This document shows, in pieces, positions 1 to 9,075 of a DNA stretch of 64,000 nt. Every line of letters starts with the position of its first letter. The first letter of the stretch is position 1. The notes beneath the pieces are model-generated. The model did not search any database. It was given only the letters and a program-made list of their open reading frames with translations, and was not told the origin of the DNA. The stretch is from DATLFA01 sp035525225 (GTDB lineage: Bacteria; Actinomycetota; Acidimicrobiia; Acidimicrobiales; WLNW01): the NCBI GenBank assembly GCA_035525225.1, contig DATLFA010000054.1, positions 62,001 through 126,000 on the forward strand, read 5' to 3'. Position numbers and translations under genes: made by a program.

Positions 1-1400
1 GACGATTGTCTGCCGCCACCGTCGGTCAGGCGAAGCCAGACCCAATAGAAGCCAGGGGTCAGGCCGCCGGTGAAGTTGAACGTGTTCACGCCGCCGTGTA
101 CGCCGATGCCGTTGCCGACGCGCGTTCCGCCGAAGGTGCCGCGGTTCGTGTCCAGCCAAACCTCTGCCGTCGTCCCACTGCTCGGCGCACCGATGCCCTG
201 TGCATCATCGCGGAACTTCACCGCGAAGCCCGGTGCCGCCACATCGACGGCAGACAACTTGATGTCGTCGACGCTGAAGCAGCGAACTCCGGGATCTTCG
301 TGTGGATCGAAGCGGATCTCCGTGATCTGCTGGCCGCCCCACCCCGGGCCGGGAGTTCCTTCCTCGAGCATCGCCCATGGCGGGTTTGTGCCGAGTTCGA
401 CGTCGATGTCGTTCCATCCAGGGTAGACCACGATGTCCTGGGAGATCTGGTACTCCGACCCCGCGGTGGCGAACAGGACGCGCGCGTTCATGCCGCCGCC
501 GGGTGCGTTGGCGAGGCTGAAGCCCCCGTCATAGCGGATGCGCACCGTCAGCCTGTTGTACCAATTGCCGTCGATCGGCTCGGTGATCGGCAAGATGAAG
601 CCAGGGTCGTTGGTGGTGTTGCAGGCGTGCATCGCGCCGCCGCTGAACGACACGTTGTCGATGTTGGCGAAGGCGGCGACGTCGTCGGGCCCGTTGAAGT
701 CCCACGCGTTGCCTCGCACCGACGCCGCGTAGTCCGTGCCTCCCGCGCGATCAGGGTCGAGCACCGTCGGGATGGGTTCGACGACCGGTGACGCCGAACC
801 ACCGTTGCGCAACACGCGTATGTAATCGATCTCGAAGAAGCCCGAGCCCACCGCCGTGGGCGTGATGCGCAAGCTGTATATGTTGCCGGTCCAGGCGGGG
901 TTCGCACTGACCGGAAAGGTGTACGTCTGCCATCCGTTGGTCGTGTTGAAGCCGATGTTGGTATCGCACGCCGCAACGGTCTCACCGCACGTGTAGAAGT
1001 TGAGTCCGGCCGCCGTGCCCGTCGGCATCGAGCTGTACATACGGATGACGACGGTGGAATAGTTCGCCGCGACGATCGGGCGTAGCCACGTGCTCGATCC
1101 CCAATGCAGCGCATTGGATCCGTAGTGCGCGCTGCCGATGAGCACATAGCCCTGACCAATCGCGTCGAACTTCAACGTGCCATTGCTGATGACCGCGTTC
1201 GAGATGTTCGCCGACTCGGCCCGTGCCTGGACATCCCAATCGGCCTCGTTGCTGAAGTCCCAGGGATCGCCGAGCTCTTCGGTGGCGTAGTCGCCCGACC
1301 ACGCCCAACCGCCGGGCGTCGCGTGACTCTCCAACGCGGGCGAAAGCACTGCTGCCATGAGTGCGCCGACCAGAAGAAGCCGTCGATAACGCCGAAACAC
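1..1400 (-). CDS. Secreted protein with two carbohydrate-binding-like beta domains, partial
   Basis: The frame is open from a GTG at 1398-1400 to the left edge of the window, so the 3' end is missing (about 466 residues visible). GGAGG lies 7 bases before the GTG and decides the start. The N-terminus is a classical signal peptide: arginines, a hydrophobic stretch (LLLVGALMAAVL), then a likely cut after SHA. Behind it are two similar segments, each opening with a WDF motif (PWDFSNEADWD, then AWDFNGPDD). They are rich in Asn, Gly, Thr and aromatic residues and look like jelly-roll carbohydrate-binding modules. No catalytic motif is visible, so an enzyme domain may lie beyond the edge. Function is inferred only as extracellular binding. 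It is divergent from the methyltransferase at 1504. Confidence 0.75.
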   Translation of the reverse strand, partial: MFRRYRRLLLVGALMAAVLSPALESHATPGGWAWSGDYATEELGDPWDFSNEADWDVQARAESANISNAVISNGTLKFDAIGQGYVLIGSAHYGSNALHWGSSTWLRPIVAANYSTVVIRMYSSMPTGTAAGLNFYTCGETVAACDTNIGFNTTNGWQTYTFPVSANPAWTGNIYSLRITPTAVGSGFFEIDYIRVLRNGGSASPVVEPIPTVLDPDRAGGTDYAASVRGNAWDFNGPDDVAAFANIDNVSFSGGAMHACNTTNDPGFILPITEPIDGNWYNRLTVRIRYDGGFSLANAPGGGMNARVLFATAGSEYQISQDIVVYPGWNDIDVELGTNPPWAMLEEGTPGPGWGGQQITEIRFDPHEDPGVRCFSVDDIKLSAVDVAAPGFAVKFRDDAQGIGAPSSGTTAEVWLDTNRGTFGGTRVGNGIGVHGGVNTFNFTGGLTPGFYWVWLRLTDGGGRQS

Positions 1401-1503
1401 GTGGGATCCTCCGTGGGTGCCGCCCGCACGTGTGATCGACACGGAAGCTAACGCAGTTGATGGAAAAAGGGCGGTCGTGCAGGCGCTGCAGTACGTTCGG
1501 ACC

Positions 1504-2592
1504 ATGGAAACGACCGCAATAGGGCCTGATGGCGGAATAGACGCGGACGCATTGGCTGCGTTCACCTTTCACGTGTGGAACTTCAAGCAGGGTCAGATGG
1601 TGTCGCTGATGATCCAATTGGGCGACCGTCTCGGCCTGTATGCCGCGCTCGACGGTGCCGGGCCGACGACCGCCGACGAACTGGCCGATCGAACCGGCCT
1701 GCATCCGCGCTGGTTGCTCGAATGGCTGCGGGGCCAGGCGGCCGCCCGTTTGATCGATCGTGACCCCGACGATCGTTTCGAACTCTCACCTGCCGCGGCG
1801 TTGGTTCTCGCCCGCGCCGACGAGGTCACGTTCGCCGCGGCCGCTTTCGACGAAGCACGTCCTGTCGAATACGTCGATCGACTGAGCGACGCGTTCCGCA
1901 GCGGCATCGGGCTGACCTACGACGATCTCGGGCGCGGTTGCGCGCACCATGTCGAACGCATGCTCGGCCCCGTCACCCGTGCGCTGTTGGTGCCCGTGGT
2001 GATTCCCGCACTCGACGGCGTGCAGGCCAAGCTCGACCGCGGGGCCGTCGTCGCGGATGTCGGTTGCGGTGCGGGCCTCGCACTCGAGTTGTTGGCGCAG
2101 GCGTTCCCGCGTTCGCAGTTCCACGGTTATGACCTGTCGCGCCATGCGATCGAGACCGGACGAGACCGCATGGCGCGGGCCGGGTTGGCCAACGTCGAGT
2201 TCCACAACGATCGGGCCGAAGATCTGCCGCCCGATGTCGCCTTCGATCTGGTGCTCACCTTCGATTGCATGCACGACATGACCCGACCCGACCGCGCGAT
2301 CGCCGCGATCCATCGAGCGTTGAAACGCGACGGTACATGGCTGATCAAGGACATTCGCAGTGCGCCATCGTTCGACGACAATCTGAAGAACCCGATGTTG
2401 GCGCTGATGTATGCGTCGTCCGTTGCGACCTGTATGTCGTCCGCGATGTCCGAGCCCGACGGCCTCGGTCTCGGCACATTGGGGTTCAACCCGGCCGTCG
2501 CCGAATCGATGGTGCGCGCGGGAGGCTTCACCCGATTCCGGGTGCACGACTTCCCCGACAAAGCGAATCTCTACTACGAAGTTCGCAACTAG
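1504..2592 (+). CDS. SAM-dependent class I methyltransferase with winged-helix N-terminus
   Basis: The protein has about 362 residues. The N-terminal third resembles the dimerisation/winged-helix domain of small-molecule methyltransferases (TADELADRTGLHPRWLLEWL). The C-terminal two thirds is a Rossmann methyltransferase fold with a clear SAM-binding motif I, VVADVGCGAGLALELL, followed by the acidic LVLTFDCMHDM segment. Family members methylate small metabolites; the substrate here cannot be read. The frame is open upstream to 1417, but that would run into the promoter region of the divergent secreted protein, so the ATG at 1504 was chosen; a GTG at 1477 is an alternative. An SDR starts 16 bases downstream, probably in the same transcript. 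Confidence 0.85.
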   Translation: METTAIGPDGGIDADALAAFTFHVWNFKQGQMVSLMIQLGDRLGLYAALDGAGPTTADELADRTGLHPRWLLEWLRGQAAARLIDRDPDDRFELSPAAALVLARADEVTFAAAAFDEARPVEYVDRLSDAFRSGIGLTYDDLGRGCAHHVERMLGPVTRALLVPVVIPALDGVQAKLDRGAVVADVGCGAGLALELLAQAFPRSQFHGYDLSRHAIETGRDRMARAGLANVEFHNDRAEDLPPDVAFDLVLTFDCMHDMTRPDRAIAAIHRALKRDGTWLIKDIRSAPSFDDNLKNPMLALMYASSVATCMSSAMSEPDGLGLGTLGFNPAVAESMVRAGGFTRFRVHDFPDKANLYYEVRN

Positions 2593-2608
2593 GCAGTGGG
2601 GGAGAACT

Positions 2609-3388
2609 ATGGCCGGGCGTCTCGCGGAGCGTGTTGCGATCGTCACGGGTGCCGGGTCCGGTATCGGCCGTGCGACCGCAATGAAGATGGCGAGTGAGGG
2701 CGCGTTCGTCATCGTGAACGACATCAACCCCGGCACGGCCGAGGCCACGGTGAGCGACATTCGCGCGGCCGGCGGATCGGCCGAGGCTCGACCCGCCGAC
2801 GTGCGACACAGCAGCGAGGTCGACGCTCTGGTCGATGACACCGTGGCGCGCCACGGTCGCCTCGACGTGTTGCACAACAACGCCGGCGGCGGGGGCACGG
2901 TGTCGTTCCTCGATCTCAGCGACGAGGCGTATCTCGCTGACATCGCCCTCAATCAGCACTCGGTCTTCTTCGGCATCCGCGCTGCACTGCGGGTGATGGT
3001 GCCCCGTGGCCGCGGCTCGATCATCTCGACGGCGTCGGCGGCCGGCCTCGGAGCAGTGCCTCGCCTCAGCGCCTACGGTTCGGCCAAGGCGGCCGTGATC
3101 ATGCTCACGCGCTGCGCCGCGGTCGAGTACGCGAGTACGGGCGTGCGGGTCAACGCCATCGCTCCCGGTTCGATGGGGACACCCGCGTTCGCGATGTGGC
3201 TCGATACGAAGCCCGTCGGTCTCGCGGGCTATGAGGCGCAGATCCCGCAGAATCGGTTGGGTCGACCCGACGAGATCGCCGACGCCGCCGCCTGGCTGGC
3301 CTCCGACGAGTCGTCCTACGTCAACGGTGCGGTCATCCCCGTCGACGGAGGATGCTGGGCCAAATTGGCCAGCCCGACCTTTGAATGA
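2609..3388 (+). CDS. Short-chain dehydrogenase/reductase (SDR)
   Basis: A 259-residue classical SDR. It has the NAD(P)-binding motif TGAGSGIG at residues 13-20, the NNAG motif (LHNNAGGGG) and the catalytic Tyr156-x-x-x-Lys160 (YGSAK). Near the C-terminus is the usual PVDGG motif. It oxidises or reduces a hydroxyl/carbonyl group on an unknown substrate. The ATG at 2609 is preceded by GGGGGAG at good spacing; the longer reading frame upstream overlaps the methyltransferase and is not needed. It follows the methyltransferase by 16 bases, so the two may act on one metabolite. Confidence 0.9.
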   Translation: MAGRLAERVAIVTGAGSGIGRATAMKMASEGAFVIVNDINPGTAEATVSDIRAAGGSAEARPADVRHSSEVDALVDDTVARHGRLDVLHNNAGGGGTVSFLDLSDEAYLADIALNQHSVFFGIRAALRVMVPRGRGSIISTASAAGLGAVPRLSAYGSAKAAVIMLTRCAAVEYASTGVRVNAIAPGSMGTPAFAMWLDTKPVGLAGYEAQIPQNRLGRPDEIADAAAWLASDESSYVNGAVIPVDGGCWAKLASPTFE

Positions 3389-3637
3389 GCCCCTCGCGTC
3401 GGTCCCGGGGCGCGCCTGAGCCCGCGACCAGGGCCGCAACCTACGGCTGTTTATTATTCCTATAGTTAATCTGCCGGGGGTTTACTGGGACCAATCTGGT
3501 GGGTAGGGTCGTAACGCAATTGCAACATTCTTCGGGCCGGCGGGTTCGCGGAACAACCAAGCGGAACAACCAACCGGGCGATTTCCGACGTCCGGCCTTT
3601 GCGGTCGCAATCCGCACGGTCGTGGAGGAGTCCAGAA
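3389..3637. other. Intergenic leader upstream of otsA
   Basis: About 250 bases without a convincing gene. An unusually AT-rich patch (3449-3473) lies in it, a candidate promoter for the trehalose genes. A 13-base tandem duplication sits at 3548-3573. A GGAGG at 3624-3628 is the otsA ribosome binding site. No riboswitch or terminator was recognised. Confidence 0.4.
3548..3573. repeat. Two tandem copies of a 13-base repeat upstream of otsA
   Basis: The unit GCGGAACAACCAA occurs twice head to tail, 65 bases before the otsA start. Its position between the AT-rich patch and the ribosome binding site would suit a regulator binding site, but this is inference. Confidence 0.5.
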
Positions 3638-5086
3638 ATGACGATCATCGACCTGCGCAACTCCGACGGGGCGGAAATCACGCCCGACGGCGGCCCTTTG
3701 CCCACGAGGGTGGACCCACTGGTCTCGGACTTCTTGGTGCTGGCCAACCGCCTGCCCGTCAGCATCGCCGACGGCGAAGCGGTGCGCAGTCCCGGAGGAT
3801 TGGTGGCGGCGCTGCTGCCGGCGCTGTCCGCCGGACACGGGGTATGGATCGGAGCGTCGGGCAGCGCAAATGGCGGTGCCGTACCCAACGAATACGAGGG
3901 CGTCCGGCTGCGTGATGTCGCGATCGCGGCCGGTGATATCGACGATTATTACGACGGCTTTGCGAACAACACGCTGTGGCCCCTCTACCACGACGCCATC
4001 CGCAAACCGACGTTCAACAAGGCGTGGTGGGACGCGTACGTTCGGGTCAATCAGCTCTTCGCATCGGCCGCCGTCGAGGCTGCGTCACCCGGTGCGATGG
4101 TCTGGGTCCACGACTATCACCTGCAGTTGGTGCCCGAGATGTTGCGGGCCCGGCGTCCCGACCTGCGTATCGGTTTCTTCTTGCACATTCCCTTTCCGCC
4201 GCAGGAGCTGTTCATGCAGCTGCCGTGGCGCAAGGAGATCCTGCGGGGCGTGCTCGGCTCCGACGTCGTGGGCTTCCAAGAGCCGACGGCTGCGGCAAAC
4301 TTCCGCCGTTTGGCCCGCCTCGTCGGCGCGACCGGTCGGGGACATTCCCTGAATTACGAGGGCCGCGTCGTGCAGGTCGGCGCATTCCCGGTGTCGATCG
4401 ATCTCGAACCGTTCGAAACGCTGGCGGCGTCGCCGTCGGTACAGGAGCGGGCCGTCGAGATCCGCCAAGGCCTCGGCTCACCAGAGCACGTGCTGCTCGG
4501 CGTCGACCGTCTCGACTACACCAAAGGCATCGACTTGCGACTGCGTGCCTTTCGCGAGCTGCTCGAAGAGGGCGTGCTCGACCCACAGAAGGTCGTCCTG
4601 GTGCAGATTGCGGTGCCCAGCCGCGAAAATGTGCACGACTATCTGTGTCAACGGGAGATCGTCGAGCGTATGGTTGGGGAGATAAACGGATCATTCGCTC
4701 GCGTGGGTACGACCCCGGTGCACTACTTGCATCGATCGATTCCGATGGAAGAGCTCGTGGCGTTGTATTGCGCAGCAGATGTCATGTTGGTGACCCCGCT
4801 GCGCGACGGCATGAATCTCGTTGCCAAGGAATACGTCGCGTCCCGTGTCGACGGGGGCGGTGCGCTCGTTTTGTCCGAGTTCGCCGGCGCGGCTCGTGAG
4901 CTCGGCGCCGCGGATCTCGTCAATCCCCACGACATCGAGGACATGAAGGTTGCGATCACCGCGGCATTGCGCCGCAGCCGACCGCTGGCCAACCGGCGCA
5001 TGCAACGACTACGGCACGCAGTGAAAGGCCACGACGTCTACCACTGGACCGAGTCCTTTCTCGGAGCGCTCCGCTCCGTGCGCTGA
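3638..5086 (+). CDS. otsA: Alpha,alpha-trehalose-phosphate synthase (UDP/ADP/GDP-glucose)
   Basis: A 482-residue GT20 glycosyltransferase that joins a nucleotide-activated glucose to glucose 6-phosphate, giving trehalose 6-phosphate in the cytoplasm. Family signatures are present: NRLPVSI near the N-terminus with PGGL after it, VHDYHLQLVPEML, HIPFPP, GVDRLDYTKGI and the nucleotide-sugar-binding DGMNLVAKEYV. Length is normal for bacterial OtsA. The ATG at 3638 has GGAGG upstream; the frame opens 13 codons earlier without a better site. The stop codon overlaps the start of the downstream otsB fusion by one base (TGATG), so both are probably translated from one message. The product of this gene is the substrate of the next. 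Confidence 0.95.
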   Translation: MTIIDLRNSDGAEITPDGGPLPTRVDPLVSDFLVLANRLPVSIADGEAVRSPGGLVAALLPALSAGHGVWIGASGSANGGAVPNEYEGVRLRDVAIAAGDIDDYYDGFANNTLWPLYHDAIRKPTFNKAWWDAYVRVNQLFASAAVEAASPGAMVWVHDYHLQLVPEMLRARRPDLRIGFFLHIPFPPQELFMQLPWRKEILRGVLGSDVVGFQEPTAAANFRRLARLVGATGRGHSLNYEGRVVQVGAFPVSIDLEPFETLAASPSVQERAVEIRQGLGSPEHVLLGVDRLDYTKGIDLRLRAFRELLEEGVLDPQKVVLVQIAVPSRENVHDYLCQREIVERMVGEINGSFARVGTTPVHYLHRSIPMEELVALYCAADVMLVTPLRDGMNLVAKEYVASRVDGGGALVLSEFAGAARELGAADLVNPHDIEDMKVAITAALRRSRPLANRRMQRLRHAVKGHDVYHWTESFLGALRSVR

Positions 5087-7647
5087 TGCCCGAAACGGAC
5101 GCGGCGCTCGACAATCGTGTACGCGAACTTGCTCGCGCTGCCGTCCTACTGGTGGGCTGTGACTTCGACGGGACACTCGCGCCGCTAGTCGATGACCCCA
5201 CTCGCGCAACCGGCAATGCCGACTCGTTGCGCGCGTTGCGCTTGATGGCGGGGTTGCCGCACACCCACGTGGCGGTGGTGTCGGGCCGGTCGTTGCGCGA
5301 TCTGGCGTTGCTGAGTCGCCTGCCGAGTGAGGTACATCTCGTCGGCAGTCACGGCTCCGAGTTCGACGTCGGCATCTCGATCGATATCGATGAGGCTGCT
5401 CGCGATCGTCTCGCCGACATCAGCCGAGAGCTCGACAAGCTGGCACAGCACCACGACGGCATCGGCCTCGAGGTCAAGCCGGCCAGCGTGGCGCTGCACT
5501 ATCGCACGGCCGATCGCGAGACGGCATCTGCGGTCGTCGACGCGGTCCTCAAGGGGCCCGCGACGCGTGAAGGCGTCTATGTCAAGCACGGGAAAATGGT
5601 CGTCGAGCTGGCGGTCGTGCACGCGAACAAGGGTGACAGCCTGGTTCGTTTGCGCCAAGAGGTCGGCGCAGCTGCGGTGTTGTACCTCGGCGACGACGTC
5701 ACCGACGAGGATGCATTTGTCACGTTGTCGGGTCCTGATCTCGGTGTCAAGGTCGGTGAAGGCGCGACGCATGCCTCATTCCGCCTCGCCGACACCGATC
5801 AGGTCTCGCACCTGCTGGCCCAGCTCTACGAGGCGCGCAAAGATTGGGTTCTCGGCACCGGTGCACTTCCGATCGAGCGTCATTCCCTGTTGTCGAACGG
5901 CAAACACACGGCCATCGTCAATCCCCGGGGGCGCATCGTGTGGCTGTGCTTCCCTCGGCCGGACTCGCCGGCGTTGTTCGCCGAGCTCGTCGGCGGAGAG
6001 CCGGCGGGCTACTTCGATGTCGCGTCGGCTCGCAACGCGGTGCCACTCTCGCAGCGCTACGTCGGCGACTCGATGATCGTCCAGACGCGCTGGCCCGGCT
6101 TCACCGTGCACGACTACTTCGACGATCCGCCGGCCGAGCGCGAAGACCAGAACGCGCCGCTGCGGTTGCTTCGCTGTCTCGCGGGTACCGAGGTCGCGCG
6201 CGTCACGTTCGCACCTCGACCCGACTACTCGATGGGTCCCGTGAGCATGACCATCGAGCGCGACGAGCAAGAACGGCCGATCGGTCTCGTCGCCACCGGG
6301 TCTTCACTGCCGATCGCATTGCGGGCGCCGGGTGTCGAGTGGACCTTCCGCGAAGATGGCGTGCACACGACCGCGTCCGCGGAGGTCGATCTGCGCAACG
6401 GGCCCGTCCTGTTCGAGTTGCGTTGTGGCACCCGCGAACTTGGCGACGACTACTACCCCGAGTCGATGCGCCGCCAGCGGGCGAAGGATGCGTGGAGTGC
6501 GTGGGCGGCGCGTCTGCGCCTGCCCGCTATCGAGGCCGACGCGGCCCGCCGCAGCGCGCTCACGCTGAAGGGCCTGTGTTACCACCCGACGGGCGCGTTC
6601 CTGGCGGCTGCGACCACGAGCCTGCCGGCGCATCTCGGCGGGGTGCGCAATTGGGACTATCGCTACGCCTGGTTGCGCGACGGCGCACTCTCGGCTCGCG
6701 CGCTCGTGCGGCTCGGCAGCAACGAGGAGGCGATGCAATTCATCGCCTGGTTGGCCGCCGTTTTCGAGAAAGTGCCCGACGCGGACCGCATCATGCCCCT
6801 GTATTCGGTCAACGGCGCCGAGCTCGGCGTCGAAGCCGTCTTGGCGCAGCTGCCCGGCTACGCCGGCAGCCGGCCAGTACGCGTCGGCAACGCGGCGCTG
6901 CACCAAGTGCAACTCGATGTGTTCGGGCCCGTGCTCGATCTGTTGTACGAGCTGTGCGAGAGCGGTGTCGTACTCGATCGCCGTCAACTCGCGGTAGCGG
7001 AGATGATGGTCGGCGCGGTGAGCCGACGATGGCGCGAGCCCGACCATGGCATCTGGGAGGTGCGAATCGCTCCTCGCCAGCACGTCCATTCCAAGGTGAT
7101 GTGTTGGATGGCCGTCGATCGTGCGATCACGATCAGCGAGCGCAATGGTGGCAAAGCACGCGCCGAGTGGATCGCCCTTCGCGAAGAGATCCGCAATGAC
7201 GTGTTGGAACACGGTTGGGACGACAAGGTCGGCAGCTTCGTGGTCGCCTACGGGGTGCCCGAGCTCGACGCGTCGGTGCTGCAGATCGTGTCGAGCGGGA
7301 TGCTCTCGGTCGACGACCCGCGGGCGCGGGCAACACTGCGCGCCATCGAGGTGGCGCTGCGCGACGGCCCCACGGTGTTCCGCTACCGCTACGACGACGG
7401 CATCGCCGGTCACGACTCGGGCTTTCATCTCTGCACCGGCTGGCTCATCGAGGCCTACGTGCGTTCGGGCCGTCTCGACGACGCGTACGACTTGTTCAAG
7501 CAAATGTTGACGCTTGCGGGGCCGACAGGGTTGCTCAGCGAGGGTTACGACCCGCGGACCGACCGCGCGCTCGGCAACTTCCCGCAGGCGTACTCCCACA
7601 TCGCGGTCGTCGATTCGGCCTACACGATCTCGCGATGGTCCGGCTGA
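5086..7647 (+). CDS. otsB: Trehalose-phosphatase fused to GH15 glucoamylase/trehalase-like domain
   Basis: An 853-residue two-domain protein. Residues 1 to about 250 are a HAD-type trehalose-6-phosphate phosphatase: Asp26-x-Asp28 in CDFDGTL, then GDDVTDEDAF near the domain end. From about residue 255 a glycoside hydrolase family 15 module follows, with its own N-terminal beta domain (HTAIVNPRGRIVWLCFPRPD) and (alpha/alpha)6 barrel (RNWDYRYAWLRDG). The expected acid and base glutamates are visible as Glu658 (GIWEVR) and Glu819 (LLSEGYD). GH15 members of this type in mycobacteria hydrolyse trehalose. The protein may therefore both finish trehalose synthesis and release glucose from trehalose or a maltooligosaccharide; which substrate the GH15 part uses is unknown. 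Its 3' end abuts the truncated ligase on the other strand. Confidence 0.92.
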   Translation: MPETDAALDNRVRELARAAVLLVGCDFDGTLAPLVDDPTRATGNADSLRALRLMAGLPHTHVAVVSGRSLRDLALLSRLPSEVHLVGSHGSEFDVGISIDIDEAARDRLADISRELDKLAQHHDGIGLEVKPASVALHYRTADRETASAVVDAVLKGPATREGVYVKHGKMVVELAVVHANKGDSLVRLRQEVGAAAVLYLGDDVTDEDAFVTLSGPDLGVKVGEGATHASFRLADTDQVSHLLAQLYEARKDWVLGTGALPIERHSLLSNGKHTAIVNPRGRIVWLCFPRPDSPALFAELVGGEPAGYFDVASARNAVPLSQRYVGDSMIVQTRWPGFTVHDYFDDPPAEREDQNAPLRLLRCLAGTEVARVTFAPRPDYSMGPVSMTIERDEQERPIGLVATGSSLPIALRAPGVEWTFREDGVHTTASAEVDLRNGPVLFELRCGTRELGDDYYPESMRRQRAKDAWSAWAARLRLPAIEADAARRSALTLKGLCYHPTGAFLAAATTSLPAHLGGVRNWDYRYAWLRDGALSARALVRLGSNEEAMQFIAWLAAVFEKVPDADRIMPLYSVNGAELGVEAVLAQLPGYAGSRPVRVGNAALHQVQLDVFGPVLDLLYELCESGVVLDRRQLAVAEMMVGAVSRRWREPDHGIWEVRIAPRQHVHSKVMCWMAVDRAITISERNGGKARAEWIALREEIRNDVLEHGWDDKVGSFVVAYGVPELDASVLQIVSSGMLSVDDPRARATLRAIEVALRDGPTVFRYRYDDGIAGHDSGFHLCTGWLIEAYVRSGRLDDAYDLFKQMLTLAGPTGLLSEGYDPRTDRALGNFPQAYSHIAVVDSAYTISRWSG

Positions 7648-9075
7648 GCGGCTGCACATCCGGTACACAGGCGACGACGGCACATACCCGTTCGCCGCTC
7701 GCGGTGTCGGGCAGCCCGATGACGGCTACGTCGCTGACCTTGGGGTGTTCGTAGAGCAGGTCTTCGATTTCCTTCGCGCTGATATTCTCGCCCTTGCGAA
7801 TGATGACGTCTTTGAGCCGGCCGGTGATCACCACGTAACCGTCCGCATCGAGATGGCCGATGTCGCCGGTGCGAAAGAACCCGTTCTCGTCGAACGCTGC
7901 CGCAGTGAGCTCCGGGTCGACATAACCGACGAACATGTGTGGACCCCGGACACGCAACTCGCCGTCGACACCCGGCGGCAGCATCGCACCGTCGTCGCCG
8001 ATCACGACGATCTCCATGCCGTCAGCCGCGCGGCCTTCGGTGTGCGCCAGTTTGTCGGGAAGGTCCCACACCGCGGACATGCCGAGCATCGCTCCTTCGG
8101 TCAGCCCGTAGCCGGCCACGATGCCGACACCGCCCACTTCGCGGACGAGGTCGTAGTGCAACTGCGGAGGCTTCGGTGCGGCACCGCCGGGGTACGCCCG
8201 CACGTCGGGAAAGAGCGGCACGCCGGGTTGGGCGCGCTGGGCCGCCAGATAGGCGAGGTGGAATGCGGTCGTGACGCCGGCAAGGGTCACGCCTTCGCGG
8301 CTGAGCGTCGGTATTGCGTCGGGATCGTTGAACGATTCGATCAGAATTATGCGACAGCCGCTCATCAGCGCGGCCATCAACCAGTTGATGCCGCCGAGGT
8401 GAGCGAACGGGAACGCCAGCGCGCTGCGGTCCTGCGGCGTGATGGCGAGACGGTGGCACATCGAGTGCGTCATCGACGCGACCGATACGTGGCGATGCAT
8501 CGCGCCCTTCGGGTAGGCCGTGGTGCCCGACGTGTACATGATCCACGCGATGCGTTCTGTATCTGCTGGCGGTGGCGGCAAGGTCGCCGGATCGCCCTTG
8601 GGTAGTGGCTGACCGCGCTCGACACACACCACGTTGTCGCAGAACTGACGCACCATGGCCTCGTAGTCGAGCTGCGCCATTGCCCGGTGACGATGAACCA
8701 CTTCGTTCGCAGTTGCGCGGCGATGAAACCGACCTCGCGGTCGCGGTAGATGTTCAGCATCGGGTTCTGTACCGCCCCGAGCCGGTCGAGCGCACCGGTC
8801 ACGATGGTCGCCTCGATCCACGTGGGCAAGATCCACGACACGACATCGCCGGGTTCGACTCCGAGGTCAGCGAAGCCGGCCGCGGTCTCGAGCACGCGCC
8901 TGCGGTACTCGCCGAAGGTGATGCTCCGGCCGATTTCGTCGACCGCGAGCACGAGATCAGGGGTGGCGTCGGCCCGGCGATCGATGAGATCCCACAACGA
9001 GGTGCCCCTGTTGTACGCGCGCAGCCCGACATCCCGCTCAAAGGGCCGCTCGGGCCCCCGCTCGGGCCCGCTCAT
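7643..9075 (-). pseudogene. AMP-dependent acyl-CoA ligase, frameshifted and C-terminally truncated
   Basis: The frame from 9075 encodes the N-terminal part of an acyl-CoA ligase (SLWDLIDRRADATPD to RTKWFIVTGQWR). At about 8669-8673 the reading frame is lost: homologous sequence continues one frame away (LDYEAMVRQF) with the AMP-binding motif YTSGTTAYPKG and the GRLKDVIIRKGENISAKE region. Restoring one base (AGCTC to AGCTTC) rejoins them. The downstream frame loses similarity after VQPLS at 7643-7645, exactly where the stop of the otsB fusion lies. About 60 residues, including the catalytic C-terminal lysine region, are absent compared with the intact relative at 28371-29945. Two independent lesions argue for a real pseudogene rather than a single read error. 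Its ATG overlaps the acyl-CoA dehydrogenase stop by four bases. Confidence 0.85.
9031..9058. repeat. Copy of GC-rich interspersed repeat (single, diverged)
   Basis: On the minus strand this reads GGGCCCGAGCGGCC, then a short spacer, then GAGCGGGA, matching the repeats at 55541 and 59296. It lies inside the first 15 codons of the ligase pseudogene and encodes the odd Pro/Glu/Arg-rich start. A further GGGCCCGAGCGG fragment is adjacent at 9055-9070. Confidence 0.6.

Noticed and set aside
1417..1503. Longer start for the methyltransferase at 1417
   Set aside because: It would place coding sequence in the ribosome binding site and promoter region of the divergent secreted protein, and the extra residues have no family similarity.
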